Assembly (NCBI GenBank): GCA_963682055.1
Contig: OY821744.1
Coordinates: 5,992,835 to 6,056,834 of the forward strand
Direction: 5' to 3'
Length of the DNA stretch: 64,000 nucleotides
Source: Primula veris
Taxonomy: Eukaryota > Streptophyta > Magnoliopsida > Ericales > Primulaceae
The translations under genes were made by a program, and so were the position numbers. The notes beneath the pieces are model-generated. The model was not told the DNA's origin. It searched no databases and worked only from the letters and a program-made list of their open reading frames with translations. Within the stretch, counting starts at the first letter, position 1. The number at the start of each line of letters is the position of its first letter. Positions 12,581-40,268 of this stretch are shown here, piece after piece.

Positions 12581-12763
12581 AGCGGGGGAAGCTAAGTGGG
12601 GACGATCGGGTGCACACCCCCCATAATTTTATAAATCCCAAGTGACGTAATTTTTTTTTAGTACAATTTCTTTTTAGGTGTAAATTTGGCATCCCCATAA
12701 AAATATGTTACTTGTACATATATTTTGACACCCCCATTTACACATCCTGGCTTCGCCCCTGAA
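12581..12763. mobile_element. Short transposon remnant with inverted ends
   Basis: The left end GGGGGAAGCTAAGTGGGG and the right end CCTGGCTTCGCCCCTG are inverted relatives of the 'CAGGGGCGAAGCCAGG' terminus seen in many plant genomes. Fragments with similar wording occur near 21118-21140, 21535-21690 and 50320. It is non-coding and the superfamily was not determined. Confidence 0.4.
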
Positions 12764-12782
12764 TACTAGAATAATTGGTATT

Positions 12783-13031
12783 TAGTCCGTTTCAAAATAT
12801 AATTGCGTTACGAAAAACTCAACTTATTAATAAAACACAATCATTATACTCTGTTTACTCCATATTTTCATTTTTTACCCTCATTCTTATTAATGCACTC
12901 TCTTAAAAAAAAAAAAAAACAAGAGCAAATATGTAATATTACACAAATTTTTATTTTATTTCAAGAAAATGGACCTGTATTATGTAACAGCGCTAATAGT
13001 ATACTGTACTGATATTTTAGAACGGAGGGAT
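12783..13031. mobile_element. Stowaway-like MITE
   Basis: The left end AGTCCGTTTCAAAATATAA and the right end ATATTTTAGAACGGAGGGA form an imperfect terminal inverted repeat of the Stowaway type. The interior is AT-rich and non-coding. Confidence 0.55.
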
Positions 13032-13772
13032 TAGTTAAACTATTAAACTAGAAAAAAACATTTTGTCTTCTACATAATTTCCAAAATTAAAATATTTAAT
13101 ATATCCACTTGAAAGATACCTTATGGGGGAAGCATATGAGTTGCATCTGATGATAGTGGGGAGAGGGCCGTTATGAAATCTATGTGAAAGATTTATGTGC
13201 AATTCTGTTTTTATTTGATTGTCTTATAAATTTTATCAAAATTATTAAAATAATTTTTTTAAAATCTAATTATAAAATTTAACATTTTAACTATATGATC
13301 AATTTTTAAAAAAATTCATTTCGACAATTTTAATAAAAGTTATTGACCGATCAAAATTGCATATAGTTTCGTAATATACAATTAAATAGGAAAGGACGGG
13401 AGTATGTACTAGTAGAGTATTTAATAGTTTTACCAAAAATATCTAATACTGCATATCATATTAGTAATTAAAAGGAAGTGTTAAATACATTCACCATAAT
13501 TTGTTTATTTCGACCACAATTATTGAAAATATCTTAAATTAGATAAGTGGTCATTGCGAAGCTACAAGAGTTTGTCGTAAAAGCTTTCGGAGATACGATC
13601 CAATAGTGAACGGAATATAAGAAGGGCAAACCAATTCGATCAACGTAAATGCTCGGTTTAAATAAGTTTGATACGACAATACTTTTACAATACTTAAATA
13701 ATTTTAGAAATAGGAGTAGTGTTTTTTTTATTATTTTCCTAGAAACAAAAACATTTTGTAACGGCAAAACAT

Positions 13773-13923
13773 GGGAGGCAGAGTACCTGACTATGAGTTA
13801 TGGTTACTCTGCTTCCGTTGACCATTTGATATGTTATCTTATCAATACAGTATTAATAAAATACAGATCCAATAGTTGGGAAAGCAAAGTAACCTTAATT
13901 CAGAGTAAGGTACTTTGCCTCCC
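13773..13923. mobile_element. Small fold-back element with 8-bp target duplication
   Basis: The outer arms at 13773-13787 and 13909-13923 match as inverted repeats with one mismatch. A second pair of arms (13802-13816 and 13878-13894) pairs with each other and also with the neighbouring outer arm, so each half can fold into its own hairpin. The octamer AAAACATG flanks both sides (13766-13773 and 13924-13931). An 8-bp duplication suggests a hAT-type MITE. Confidence 0.6.
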
Positions 13924-14100
13924 AAAACATGAGAGGGCTATGGACCCACCATGAGACGTGGCTTTTTGTCCCGTTTATCCATGACTCATAGTCAAGCAAA
14001 TCATGTGACACTATTAACTCACAACACAATAAATCAATAATACACTTGCTCCTATAAGAAATAATAAGAAACTTTAAAATTTAAATCAAAACATTAAAAA

Positions 14101-14284
14101 ACAATCATATCACCGCCCATTTCTCCATTCCCATGATCCCTTCACTCTATATATTGATAACACTATTTTCCAACTCTTCACACATCTTTTTATTATAACA
14201 AGTTTTCCTCATTGATCAAGCTCAATCTTCTACATAAAAGAGATCAAATTACTATATATACGTGTATGTAAAAAGACGACCCAA
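14101..14284 (+). promoter_or_regulatory. Core promoter and leader of the small protein gene
   Basis: A TATA box (TATATAT, 14148-14154) lies about 131 bases before the start codon. This implies initiation near 14180 and a leader of about 105 bases without an intervening intron signal. Confidence 0.55.
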
Positions 14285-14590
14285 ATGGAGCTTCTTAGGT
14301 GGCCGAAAAACGCGTACGAATGCAGTGGCTCCACCGCCACCACAGTCGCAATGTCACCTGATAAGTGTAACGTATACACTTGTTGCCTCTCAAAGCTACT
14401 AAGAAAACTAAAGAAACGTTACGTGAGAGTGAAAATAACACGTTTGTCACAGGTACAATGCCAGTGCAAGTACCGCTACGATCCGCAAAGCTACTCGCTC
14501 AACTTTGAATCTAGTGGTAATGAGGACGATCAAGAATATAGGTGCCGGTTTTCGTCTAGGTTCGTAGCTACACCTAAAAGGGCTTGTTAG
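14285..14590 (+). CDS. Small plant-specific protein with YDPxSYxLNF motif
   Basis: This single exon gives 101 residues. There is no signal peptide or membrane segment. The middle is basic (LLRKLKKRYVRVKITR, residues 38-53), followed by a Cys-containing stretch and then YDPQSYSLNF at 65-74, an acidic patch (NEDDQE) and RCRFSSRF near the end. Many seed plants have families of proteins of about 100 residues with the YDPxSYxLNF core and a C-terminal F-S-S-R-F; I recognise that pattern from memory but know no established function. Support for a real gene comes from a TATA box at a sensible distance, codon use unlike the surrounding AT-rich DNA, and the conserved motif. It converges on CHR4. Confidence 0.7.
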   Translation: MELLRWPKNAYECSGSTATTVAMSPDKCNVYTCCLSKLLRKLKKRYVRVKITRLSQVQCQCKYRYDPQSYSLNFESSGNEDDQEYRCRFSSRFVATPKRAC

Positions 14591-16774
14591 GAAAATAAAC
14601 TCTTTTTAATAATTTTATATTAGCAGAACAATGGGAGTAAGGACTGAAATTGTTGTAACTTGTGATCAAATTAATTTGTAATTGTAATGAGAATTTTGTA
14701 ATGGAATGTTATGCTTACTCTTTTTCTCTTGATTTATCGCATTGCCTTTTCCAGATTGGATGTAAAAAAAAAAATGTGCGTCAGATTGTTGCAATTGTTG
14801 GATGAGATCTATGTATGACTATGTATAAGACAATGATTTAAAACTGACCAATAAATTAAAATGGTAAAAATTGAAATGTGTCAAAACTGCGGTAAACTTG
14901 TCGAACTGTTCTTCAGTAAATTTCCCCCTTCCGTTAACGATTCAGATTTAGTAAATACTCGCGTTAGATATGGTTTCAATTATTCGATATGGTTTGACTT
15001 GGTTTCGTTTGGATTTGAACTGACGAACTGAAAATCTCTGTTACGATATATGTATGATTTTAGATTCGAAATTGTACCTTATGTGTCCCAAACCAAATCT
15101 CCAACCAAAACTAAGTCGATTCAAATTAAACCATTGCTCGATCTGGATTCAATTATGACTTGTTCACTGTGTTTCCTCACAATGAACGGCAAACATACTA
15201 AAGAAAACATCAAACCAGTATTGTATGGAACATAACACGATAATCATGTACATGGTCTTACACAATGACAAATAATTTGATTTTCTAGATGAAAGATTTC
15301 AAATTATTCTAAGGTTGAGTACTACTGTAAAAGTCGAATAATAACTGGTAATCATTATACTCTTTTAACATATTTTAACAAAATATGACTTCCGTTGACA
15401 CGATGTGCATATATTATTTCTGAAGTTACACGAATCAGATTTGACCAATGATGTTGTGTAAAAGATCGTTTTACCGCAATCAATTAGTGACAACCAACAA
15501 TCGGAGGATGTAAACTTGTAAGCATTAATATTTGACACTCCCTTAGCGCTAGACTACTATATAATTCATGTAAAGGAGAGAAAATATCAAAAAATGGGCA
15601 TGCATGTTCAATGTATCACTGTCTCCAAAGATTTATTTAGCACCTTGTTTACAGTTCTTTCCCAGACTAGGAGACATAGTTCCTTGACTAATGGTAAGTT
15701 GGTAACAAAGAGAAAGGGAAATGATTACTTCCTCCGTCCCAAAAACATAGTTCCGCTTGACTTTTCACACAAAATAAGAAAATTGATCAATATAGTTATA
15801 AAACGATGTTATTCATAAAATGTCCTTTGTAGTTTTGAATAATGGCATTGAGAGATGAGATTTGAGTTGGTTGAATAGCTCATTAAATAAGGGTATGATA
15901 AGAAATTGTGTCACTTCTAATGTCTTGAAAATAGAAATGAAACTATAATTTAAGAAAAGAAAAATTAAAATGGGACTATATTTTTGCGACGAGGGATTAT
16001 TAAATTTGCATTCCTAGTTAAGCTACAATTAAGTAAGAGGAAAAGGACGAATTAGCACCTGGAAATATGTGATTTAAATAAATTTTTAATTTTAATTTTA
16101 CATGTATAAACGTTGTTAGATTGGAGTATTTGTATAAAAATCAAATCCCCCCATAATTTTCAACTATTTCCAGGAAAGACCCCACAATTTTCTAATATGA
16201 CACGTTTCCTTTACCAGTCAGCAGTCTTTTGTTCTCATCTACTCCAGGGGATGTTTATTTAAGGTAATACTGTTATAAATATCTTATTCCGATTAGATTC
16301 TGACTTTCTTTCGCCTGCACACGAAGATATAACATAATGCCTTTACACACCCATTTGGTAATTTTCCCAGTGTTATGTTACAACTGTGAAATGTTGGACC
16401 GTTGGTGTTTCACTTTTGGTGATTGCTTAAAAAAAAACTAGCGATGATGAAACTTTCATCGATCCTATATTTCTATGGATTAGCACCTTTTGCTTCTTTT
16501 CATTAAATTCTTTGACATGCTCCAACTTGAAGATCAATATCGGAAAATATATAATTTCCTATATATACAGGTAGTACTGCACGCTTTAAATCAACAGATG
16601 CAACCCGATAGTCTAAATTTTTTCTGTATTTTGCTAAATTAAACCCAATTTCAAATACAAGTTTCCAAAATTTGGTGCATATCGATACACTGGCTGAAAT
16701 TTTTAAAACTCCGAAAAATATAAAATAAAATAATTAAAAAAACAAATTTACCAGGTTTATACCATCTACTACAA
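14591..16774. other. Convergent intergenic region with a Stowaway-like MITE
   Basis: No gene is supported between the small protein gene and the CHR4 stop codon. An element at 15728-15999 has ends CTTCCTCCGTCCC and CGACGAGGGA, which are Stowaway-like. The open frames at 15050-15235 and 15594-15818 carry no domain; the latter runs into the MITE. Confidence 0.6.
15728..15999. mobile_element. Stowaway-like MITE
   Basis: The left terminus CTTCCTCCGTCCC and the right terminus GCGACGAGGGA are inverted relatives of the Stowaway end. The interior is AT-rich and has no coding capacity. Confidence 0.55.
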
Positions 16775-33174
<16,400 letters not shown>

Positions 33175-34420
33175 TTTCGAACCCTTGATTTAACATTAAA
33201 TTACGACACCTGCTCAGAAAAAAAACGTCAGAATGAAATAAAGAAGCTAAGGTAACTGATATAAGACATCGTCGTTCACAATCAAGTATTGTGTATCTTT
33301 TCCGAGAGAGGTTTCCATGAATTTAGTCACTCGCATGTGGGGACCACAACATATGTGCATGTGGCATTCATCCAAAATCTAGCATAGCCAAATAATTGTT
33401 TTTCCTTTTTAATTAATATTCACATTTAATAAAAAAAGGTATCTTGTGAAGACGATGAAATAGATTTATGTTCCAACAAATAGCTCTGAATTCATAATAT
33501 ACACGAAAATAAACCGATGTAAAGATAGGAGAGCGCACCAAATTGCTATATTCTAGTTGAAGTAAATAGATGTTCATTCACTGAGAAACGAGCTTGGACT
33601 CAATTAGCCTGCATTTATATAAAAAGCAAGTTAGAATAAAAGATGACACCTCAAACTGAAAGTACAGTTAACATATAAGGAAAAAATAAACTTCTCACTA
33701 ATAATCAGAACTTGCACATGAAAACATAGAAGGGGGCATGCATTCATACCCATCAATAGTTTGAATGTATACGAATATCATTCAACATCTAATTAGGTTG
33801 TAATGAGACTTAAATCCATAACTGCTCTATTATCATGTTAAGAAGTAAGTTATCATCACACCTAGAAGTTAAAAGTTTTTAAGATAATGGAATTTTAGTT
33901 ATTTATTACTATATTAGTATATTCAATGCGTATCTTGAGGAGAGCCACTACTATTCACTACTGTAGGCGTAGTAATAAACAGATCTTACCATCCTAATTC
34001 TTTACAGAATTATATCACGAGTATAATATGCAATAAAGTTGTCTCCTAGAAAACCAAACCAAAACACAGCTAAAGAGATGATATATCTACTATACATACA
34101 CCCCAAAAAATTATTGTATTAGTAAATGCAACTACAAGAAGCACAATAGTTTTGGATCAATTTGCCGCGTAAAACTGTTAACTACGCAAGCAACCGCGAA
34201 ACATCTATCGGAAAGCATTTCAAATTTATTACCAAAATCAGAAAGCCCTTTAAGTTGCATCAAACGGTCAAAAACCCCATTTCAACACCATCTTTACAGA
34301 TAACTGATAAAAACTACATTCCAATCAGCTAAACATAAATGATTACTTGCATCACAACCTACACACAAAGCCCCAAAACCAAATCAACTCAATTTGGACT
34401 AAGCAACACAAATACCCGAC
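33175..34420 (-). other. CHR4 leader intron
   Basis: A 3' splice site (TTTTTTTTCTGAGCAG, read on the minus strand, ending at 33210) precedes the CHR4 start codon by 35 bases, so the 5' leader is spliced. The upstream leader exon is probably in the region of 35640-35900. Nothing else is recognised here. Confidence 0.5.
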
Positions 34421-34429
34421 ATTCCACAA

Positions 34430-35640
34430 CTGCAAAAACAGAAACCGAGACTTCAAAATGGAGATAACCCACATAAACACATTTAAATCAGCTCAACAAA
34501 ATCGATAACTTGTATCTCAACTTAAACACAAAATCCAATTATCAAATCAATTCCTTTCGGGAAATGGAGATAAACCCACATAAGCACATCACAATCAGCT
34601 CAAAATAATCAATAACTTGTAACACAACCTAAACACAAAACCCAATGATCAAATCAAATCTTTTCGGATTTACAAACCCTACATGCCCAAAGTCTCAAAA
34701 CTAAAAAAAACGCATTTAAAAAGTACAAAAATTTGAGATAAGAGTTAACCAAACACATTCCAATTGGCTCAGCTTAATCTTAAATCAAATAAAACCTTTC
34801 CGGATTTAAAAACCCCAGTCCTCAAATACCCACCATTTCATTTTCCACAACTAAAAAAAAAACATAAACGAGCACAAAATGCAGATAAAGTTACACAGAC
34901 ACATTCAAATCAGCTATCAAATCATATAAAACCCACAAAAACCCACAAAAAAGAGAGTAGAAAAACAGATAAAAAGAGCTCACAAACAACTAAAAAAGGT
35001 AAACAGTCACATAAATCTACAGACAATAGATACATAACATAAATAGGCTATAAAAGAGGACTAAAATGCAGATGAAGTTACACAAACACATTCAAATCAT
35101 ACAAAAACCACAAATCCCACTAATTTCCACAAAAATAAATAGTAGAAAACAGATTTAAAAAAGAGCTCACCAATCTGCTGAAAAGGGTAAGCAATCACTC
35201 AAAAAACATAAACAAGTACAAAATGCAGATAAAGCTACACAAACACATTCATATGAGCTATCAAATCATATAAAAAAGAAAACCCCAAATACCCAACAAC
35301 AACAAAAAACAGTAGAAAACAGATAAAAAAGAGCTCACCAATCTGCTAATTAAAGATGGTAAATAAACTCACAAATTTACAGATAATAGATAGATACATA
35401 CATATGCATAGAGGGCTAAAATGCACATATAGTTACACTAATACATTCAAATCAGCTATGAAATCATATAAAAAAAAACCCCAAATAGCTCCTAATTTCC
35501 GCAACTGAAACAAAAACCCTAAAATAAAAAATAAAAAAGAGCTCATCAATCTGCTTAAAAAGAATAAATAGACAAACAAATCTACAGATAAATAGATACA
35601 TACATACATACATACATAAGCTATATAGATGTGAGAGATT
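34430..35640. repeat. Minisatellite array, about 150-220-bp units, in the CHR4 leader
   Basis: At least four clear units start with 'aaatgcagat(a/g)aag' or a close variant at about 34878, 35066, 35219 and 35421. They share 'acacattcaaatcagctatc', 'aaatcatataaaa', 'agtagaaaacagat' and 'gagctcaccaatctgct'. Less clear units extend back to about 34430. The array lies in what is probably the first leader intron of CHR4. Confidence 0.8.
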
Positions 35641-35699
35641 TAGCTAAGGGTGTACAAATTAGGGCACGGCACAAAAAGGGGGAGATTTAGATATAAATA

Positions 35700-36090
35700 C
35701 GATATAAGTATATATATCTATATCTATATCTAGAGAGAGAGAGAGAAAGTGAATGGGAATGTGGCGACAAAAGCGGAATAAATAGGGGGAAAAAAGAGAG
35801 TAAATATATGTACGTATAGAGAGGGAAAGTGTGTGTGTAGAGAGAGAGAGATAGTCATATACACTGACAGGGTTATGCTGACGTGTGTTGGACCTGTCCC
35901 GCCAATCCCGCCTCGCCACGTGGCGTCCCCAGGACGCAATGCCCCCTCCCCCAGAAAATCCTCTCTCTCCCGGGAGACCGCGTGTATAGCCAAAGAGATT
36001 ACATAGACACATAGATACATAGATACATATATATATATGGAGTATATATATAACTCAACTCTCTCGCTCCTCTGGATCATCATTATTTCA
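35700..36090 (-). promoter_or_regulatory. Probable CHR4 promoter: E2F-type and G-box sites
   Basis: This is a GC-rich island in AT-rich DNA. It has TCCCGCCAA at 35897-35905 (complement TTGGCGGGA, an exact TTSSCGSS E2F core), a symmetric G-box GCCACGTGGC at 35915-35924, and TGACGTG near 35880. CT-rich and TA-rich stretches on the minus strand around 35720-35870 resemble a plant leader. E2F sites would suit a chromatin gene expressed in dividing cells. Initiation was not located. Confidence 0.45.
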
Positions 36091-36589
36091 GATATTCTCT
36101 CTTCTGGAATTTCCTTTTATAATATATATATATATATATATTTACTTTACTCAAGTTATAATTATTATCTGTGTGTTCTATAGTTTAAGATCTGTTAAAT
36201 AAGATAAGATTCATATTCCTACTATTAAATTATATATACTTTGCTCAATTTAAGCATATGTATATATGTTCCATAGTTTAAGATCTGTTAGTGAGATTCA
36301 TATTCTGATATTCATACTAGTATTAGATTTTGTTGTTTTTGAATGATTCTTGAATAAGTGCAACTATATCTATTCTGGGAATTTTTAGCCAACGAACTAT
36401 TCTGGGGATTATAATAAATAAGTAAGTTCACTTCGGGAATAGTGCAATCTTTTATGTATTTATGTCCATAGTGAGTTCCTTTCTTTACTTTTACTCCTTT
36501 TTTGCTTTTTCTTTACTTTGGCTTTTTTTTTTTATCAGATGTATAGTCAGACAGTATTTTATGTAATTTTTAGAATTTTTTTTACACCC

Positions 36590-36900
36590 CAATAAAAACA
36601 AAAACAAAAATAAAAGACCAAATATAATACTTATGTAACTCTAGTTGATAATACCCTAAACTTAAATATTAATTAAAAATATTTAATGATTTTAATACAT
36701 TTTATTTGACGTTCAACAAAATAAAAAGTCAAATATAATATTATAGAACCTTATTTGAGACTAGTCTAAAATTAAAAATTAATTAAAAATATTAAATATA
36801 TGGCTGAATAGCAAATTCTTAAATTTCGAGGTGAAAATGAAATTCTAAATTTACATTGAGCTCTATTGTGTTGAGAGTATGACTCAGACTGTCTTGCTTA
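36590..36900. repeat. Repeat block shared with 47830-48295
   Basis: Tandem units of about 110-125 bp share 'caaatataatattatagaa', 'attaattaaaaatattta', 'atgattttaatacatttta' and 'tttgac(g)...caacaaaataaaa'. Two units lie here and three at 47830-48160. Both blocks are followed by the same non-repeated tail ('aaatttcg(a/g)g(a/g)tgaaaa', then 'tctaaatttacatt' and 'gagtatgactc'). Confidence 0.7.
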
Positions 36901-37047
36901 TTAGTATTATTGTTTTTATATACGCTTGACTTGACATGTTAGATTCATAGTAATATTATAGATTTTGTTATTCAATAGTTTGTTAAAAATGGAACCATCA
37001 ATTCTCTGGATATAATGAAGATAGGAAACAGTACACAGTTTGATTTA

Positions 37048-37381
37048 TCATACTATTAATATAAGAGAACTCAAGAAATCTTGAGGCTGTCCAATTTTAC
37101 CCATTTTTTTCAAAAATGTCCATATTCCAATTTACTAATTACTAAAATAACTTAATGTAATTTAAATAAATAAATATTCTTTTTTTTTCACATATCAAAT
37201 CATCTCTCAAACAAATCATCATACATATATTTTTATATTACTATAACAATAAAACATTATATTTTTACAATATTCAACCAATTATTTTTGTAAACTTTTT
37301 GAAAATGTAAAATTAATTTGTGTCGGATCATATTTATGCAATTATGTGTCACACACGCAACGCGTGGGCTACGATTACTAG
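37048..37381 (+). mobile_element. Non-autonomous Helitron (about 334 bp)
   Basis: It starts TCATACTATTAAT after A and ends with a hairpin CACGC-AAC-GCGTG, then GGCTACGATTA, then CTAG followed by T. This is the Helitron layout (5' TC, hairpin about 11 bases before 3' CTRR, insertion between A and T, no target duplication). Neighbouring units of the host array show the matching uninterrupted site, which supports both boundaries. It carries no Rep/helicase. Confidence 0.8.
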
Positions 37382-37860
37382 TGTATGTATACGTGTATAG
37401 TGCGTATTTTCTCTAAAAAAAAATTCCCTTTTTTTCCTTTTTCTTTACTCGATCTTTAATATACACAGGCATATTAGATTCATACTAATACTTATTAGAT
37501 TTTGTTATCCAATGGTTTTATAAGTGGTTACGATCTATTTTAGGGGAATATAAAGGAGATTGGAATACAATTCATCTTATTTATGTATGTATATGTATAT
37601 AGTGACTTGTTTTTTCATTTTTTTTTTCTTATTTATTATTTACTCGAGCTTTTATATATACTTATTACTTATGTTTGCTTCATAGTAATATTAGATTTTG
37701 TTATTCAATGGTTTTTATAAGCGGAACCATCTATTCTTGAGGCTGTAAGTTAAATTGGAGTTGGTACAATTTGATCTTATTATGTATGTATAATATGCGT
37801 ATAGTGAGCTTATTCTTTATAGTGAGCTTATTCTTTACTGGATCGTTTATATAATTACAC

Positions 37861-38239
37861 GAGTTTAAATCTTTTATCCTATTTCTCTATTCCATTTCGT
37901 GCCTCATTGCTTATTTTATCCAAAAAAAAATTCTAAAAACTTGAAAAAAATTGTATAATTACTATAATACATGTATCAATACATTCCAATAATTATTTTT
38001 AAAAGAAAATTCACACAAAATTTATTTTGGAATAAATGTATAAATTAGTGTAAATTAAACATTGAATATTAAAAAAATTGTCTAAAACAATATTATATTC
38101 AAATGTTTTAAAATTTAAATACAATATAATATAAAAGTTTATAAAGTTGCGGTATAAATTATGAAAATTTAAAATTTGAATGAAAATAAAAAAAGAGACA
38201 CTAAAAAAATAGAGAATAAGAGCTAAAAGATTTGTACTC
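37861..38239. mobile_element. Mutator-like MITE, copy 1
   Basis: The ends GAGTTTAAATCTTTTA and, inverted, GAGTACAAATCTTTTA match. The flanks TAATTACAC and TATTTACAC form a 9-bp duplication with one mismatch. The interior matches copies 2 and 3 over about 370 bp ('caatacattc(c/t)aataatt', 'gtctaaaacaatattat'). Non-coding. Confidence 0.75.
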
Positions 38240-39050
38240 ATATTTACACAACACATGTTAGATTCATAGTACTAATATTAGATTTTGCTATGAAAAGTTT
38301 TTTCACACGTGGATGTTGGAACTATCTATTCAGAGAAATATGGGGATTGGGGAGGATTAGATTAGCAAATTATAGGTCTAGGATTATACTTATGTCTATG
38401 TTTGTTTACATTATTATTATTGGTATAAGATTAGTAATATCATTGGTCTCACTTAATACTTTGTTTGTTGAACCATTTGTCATTTGATATTAAAACGGAT
38501 ATCGGACTATTCTAAGCATACAATAGGGGTATTTGTCATATCATCTATTAGGGGTCGGGTGTATATTTCACTCTTACTACACGGAATAACGTATTTTGCC
38601 TCTAAAAAAAATAACATTTTGCATCTAAAAATGATTTATCCTCCAAAAAGATAATTCTGCTCCACAAAATATTGCAAAATATATTTTATATATTGCAAAA
38701 TATCCTGCTCCACATATATTATGTTGCTTAATCATTTCTCAATTTTTTTGGATCTAAGTTATGTTTCTTCGGACATTGTTTATATTTAACGATATTATCT
38801 TGTTATCGAATTATTTGTACAATTTAATTTAATTTATGTTGTTTGTGAAAATTATATTTCTATTTGGTATTGTTAGCAAGACATATGTAGAATTGTGGGT
38901 TTTCAAAATTATTGTACCCATTTGTTTGTAACCGTACACAAACATGGGATAGGATTACTATAAGTATAACTTGTATAAGTTATACATATCTTCTGTACTG
39001 TTTATAGTACCCTGTTACTAATAATACCATTTTATCCAATCATATCATAT

Positions 39051-39275
39051 TATTGTAAGATTATTGGATTCTTGGGCTTTTACTTAATGGGTCCAGGTGG
39101 CCTTGTAACCCTAACCCTCTATCTATATAAAGAGGGCTAGGAAAGAGGGTTATGGGTCTTGTATTATATATACATTCTGATTAATAAATACTCTGTTGTT
39201 GTCTCTCTCATACCTCTCTCTATATCCATACATATCTCTATATATATCTATAACGAGCTAATATGTCACACAACA
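39051..39275 (+). repeat. 5' LTR of the Copia element
   Basis: It is 225 bp, the same length as the 3' LTR, with about nine differences by eye. It ends ACAACA; the expected TGTTGT start reads TATTGT here. It contains a TATA-like CTATATAAA near 39121. A candidate 5-bp target duplication ATATT is found at 39047-39051 and 45872-45876, overlapping the first LTR base. Confidence 0.9.
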
Positions 39276-40268
39276 CGTTATCAGCACTTTGCTTGCGGAG
39301 ATTGGAGTCAAAGTTAGGAGATTGAGCTATTTGTTCGAATATCAGGGTCTAACTTGAAAATAAGGATATATGTTCGGGGATTGATTTATAAAAAGACAAT
39401 TAGGGTTTACTTGTTCTTGATCGATCATTGGAGCACTTGGTAATACGGTACAAATTACTAAAATTCTTCTTGTTATATATAGAATGAATAAATTGTATAC
39501 AGTACTGTAGCATGGATACATTATATAATAGGTTATTTGCCAACATGTTAAATTCCATAATTGCTTGCATGACATGTTTGACTTTTTGGAACAAACCTCT
39601 GTTAGAAAAAAAATACTACATGCTAGTACTTAAAAGTGTTTAACCTATCTACATATATCATGGGAATATGGCCAGCTGCCTATAAATTTTTATTTTTTTT
39701 TAAAAAAAATGTCTGTTTGTGTGTATATCTAACCTGCATAACATGATGCATAATGATAGTACTCTAATGCCTTGTATATATATAAACTTGTCATGAACCA
39801 TGTATTAATTGGTAATTAAAAATATATTGCTTCCTTGCATGTTAAAACTACCATGTATAGAATTATTAATATGGCGATAAATATATATAATTGATTGATA
39901 TCTTGTTAGCATAATCATATCTTTTTGATATTATCATATATAAATATCACATATGCCAGTAAATTATTGGATTGGATCTAATTGATTTGATTTGATATGT
40001 TAGAATTTTTATGGATAGATTGATAATCTTAAATAGATTTGATTTGATATGTTAGAATCTTTATAGATTGATTGATAATCTTAAATTGATTTGTTTATAA
40101 CATCAAATCTACTGCATGATTAGATAGATTCTAAAATATATTTACTGCCTGTTTATATATGTGTGGTTAATCTAGATAGATATTCTCTATGCTGCTAATA
40201 TTATTGCCATATATAAAATGCGAAAATCGTATATATTCACATTTAAGTTGGAAAAATTATGAATCTTT

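Larger units (their letters stand above)
10434..14100. other. Intergenic region upstream of SEC20, with MITE remnants
   Basis: This is the divergent interval between SEC20 (-) and the small protein gene (+). A CT-rich block on the minus strand (GA run at about 11367-11381), followed by a GTGTGT donor-like site near 11328, could be an untranslated first SEC20 exon. Three MITE-like pieces (12581-12763, 12783-13031, 13773-13923) are listed separately. No protein gene is supported; the open frame at 11790-12041 has no recognisable domain. Confidence 0.5.
36180..38510. repeat. Degenerate tandem array of 'ttagattcata' units
   Basis: About five diverged units share 'gttagattcata', 'attagattttgtt', 'ggaaccatctatt' and 'tatgtatgtata...tagtgag', beginning near 36290, 36940, 37465, 37676 and 38256. 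A Helitron and a Mutator-type MITE have inserted into the array. No gene is supported. Confidence 0.65.

Noticed and set aside
13766..13931. MicroRNA precursor
   Set aside because: Inverted arms with an 8-bp target duplication and internal copies of the same arm indicate a transposon; no independent sign of a mature microRNA.
35659..36083. Two overlapping 117-codon minus-strand frames near the CHR4 promoter
   Set aside because: They are low-complexity translations of TA, CT and GC-rich promoter and leader sequence, with no domain and no support for a start.
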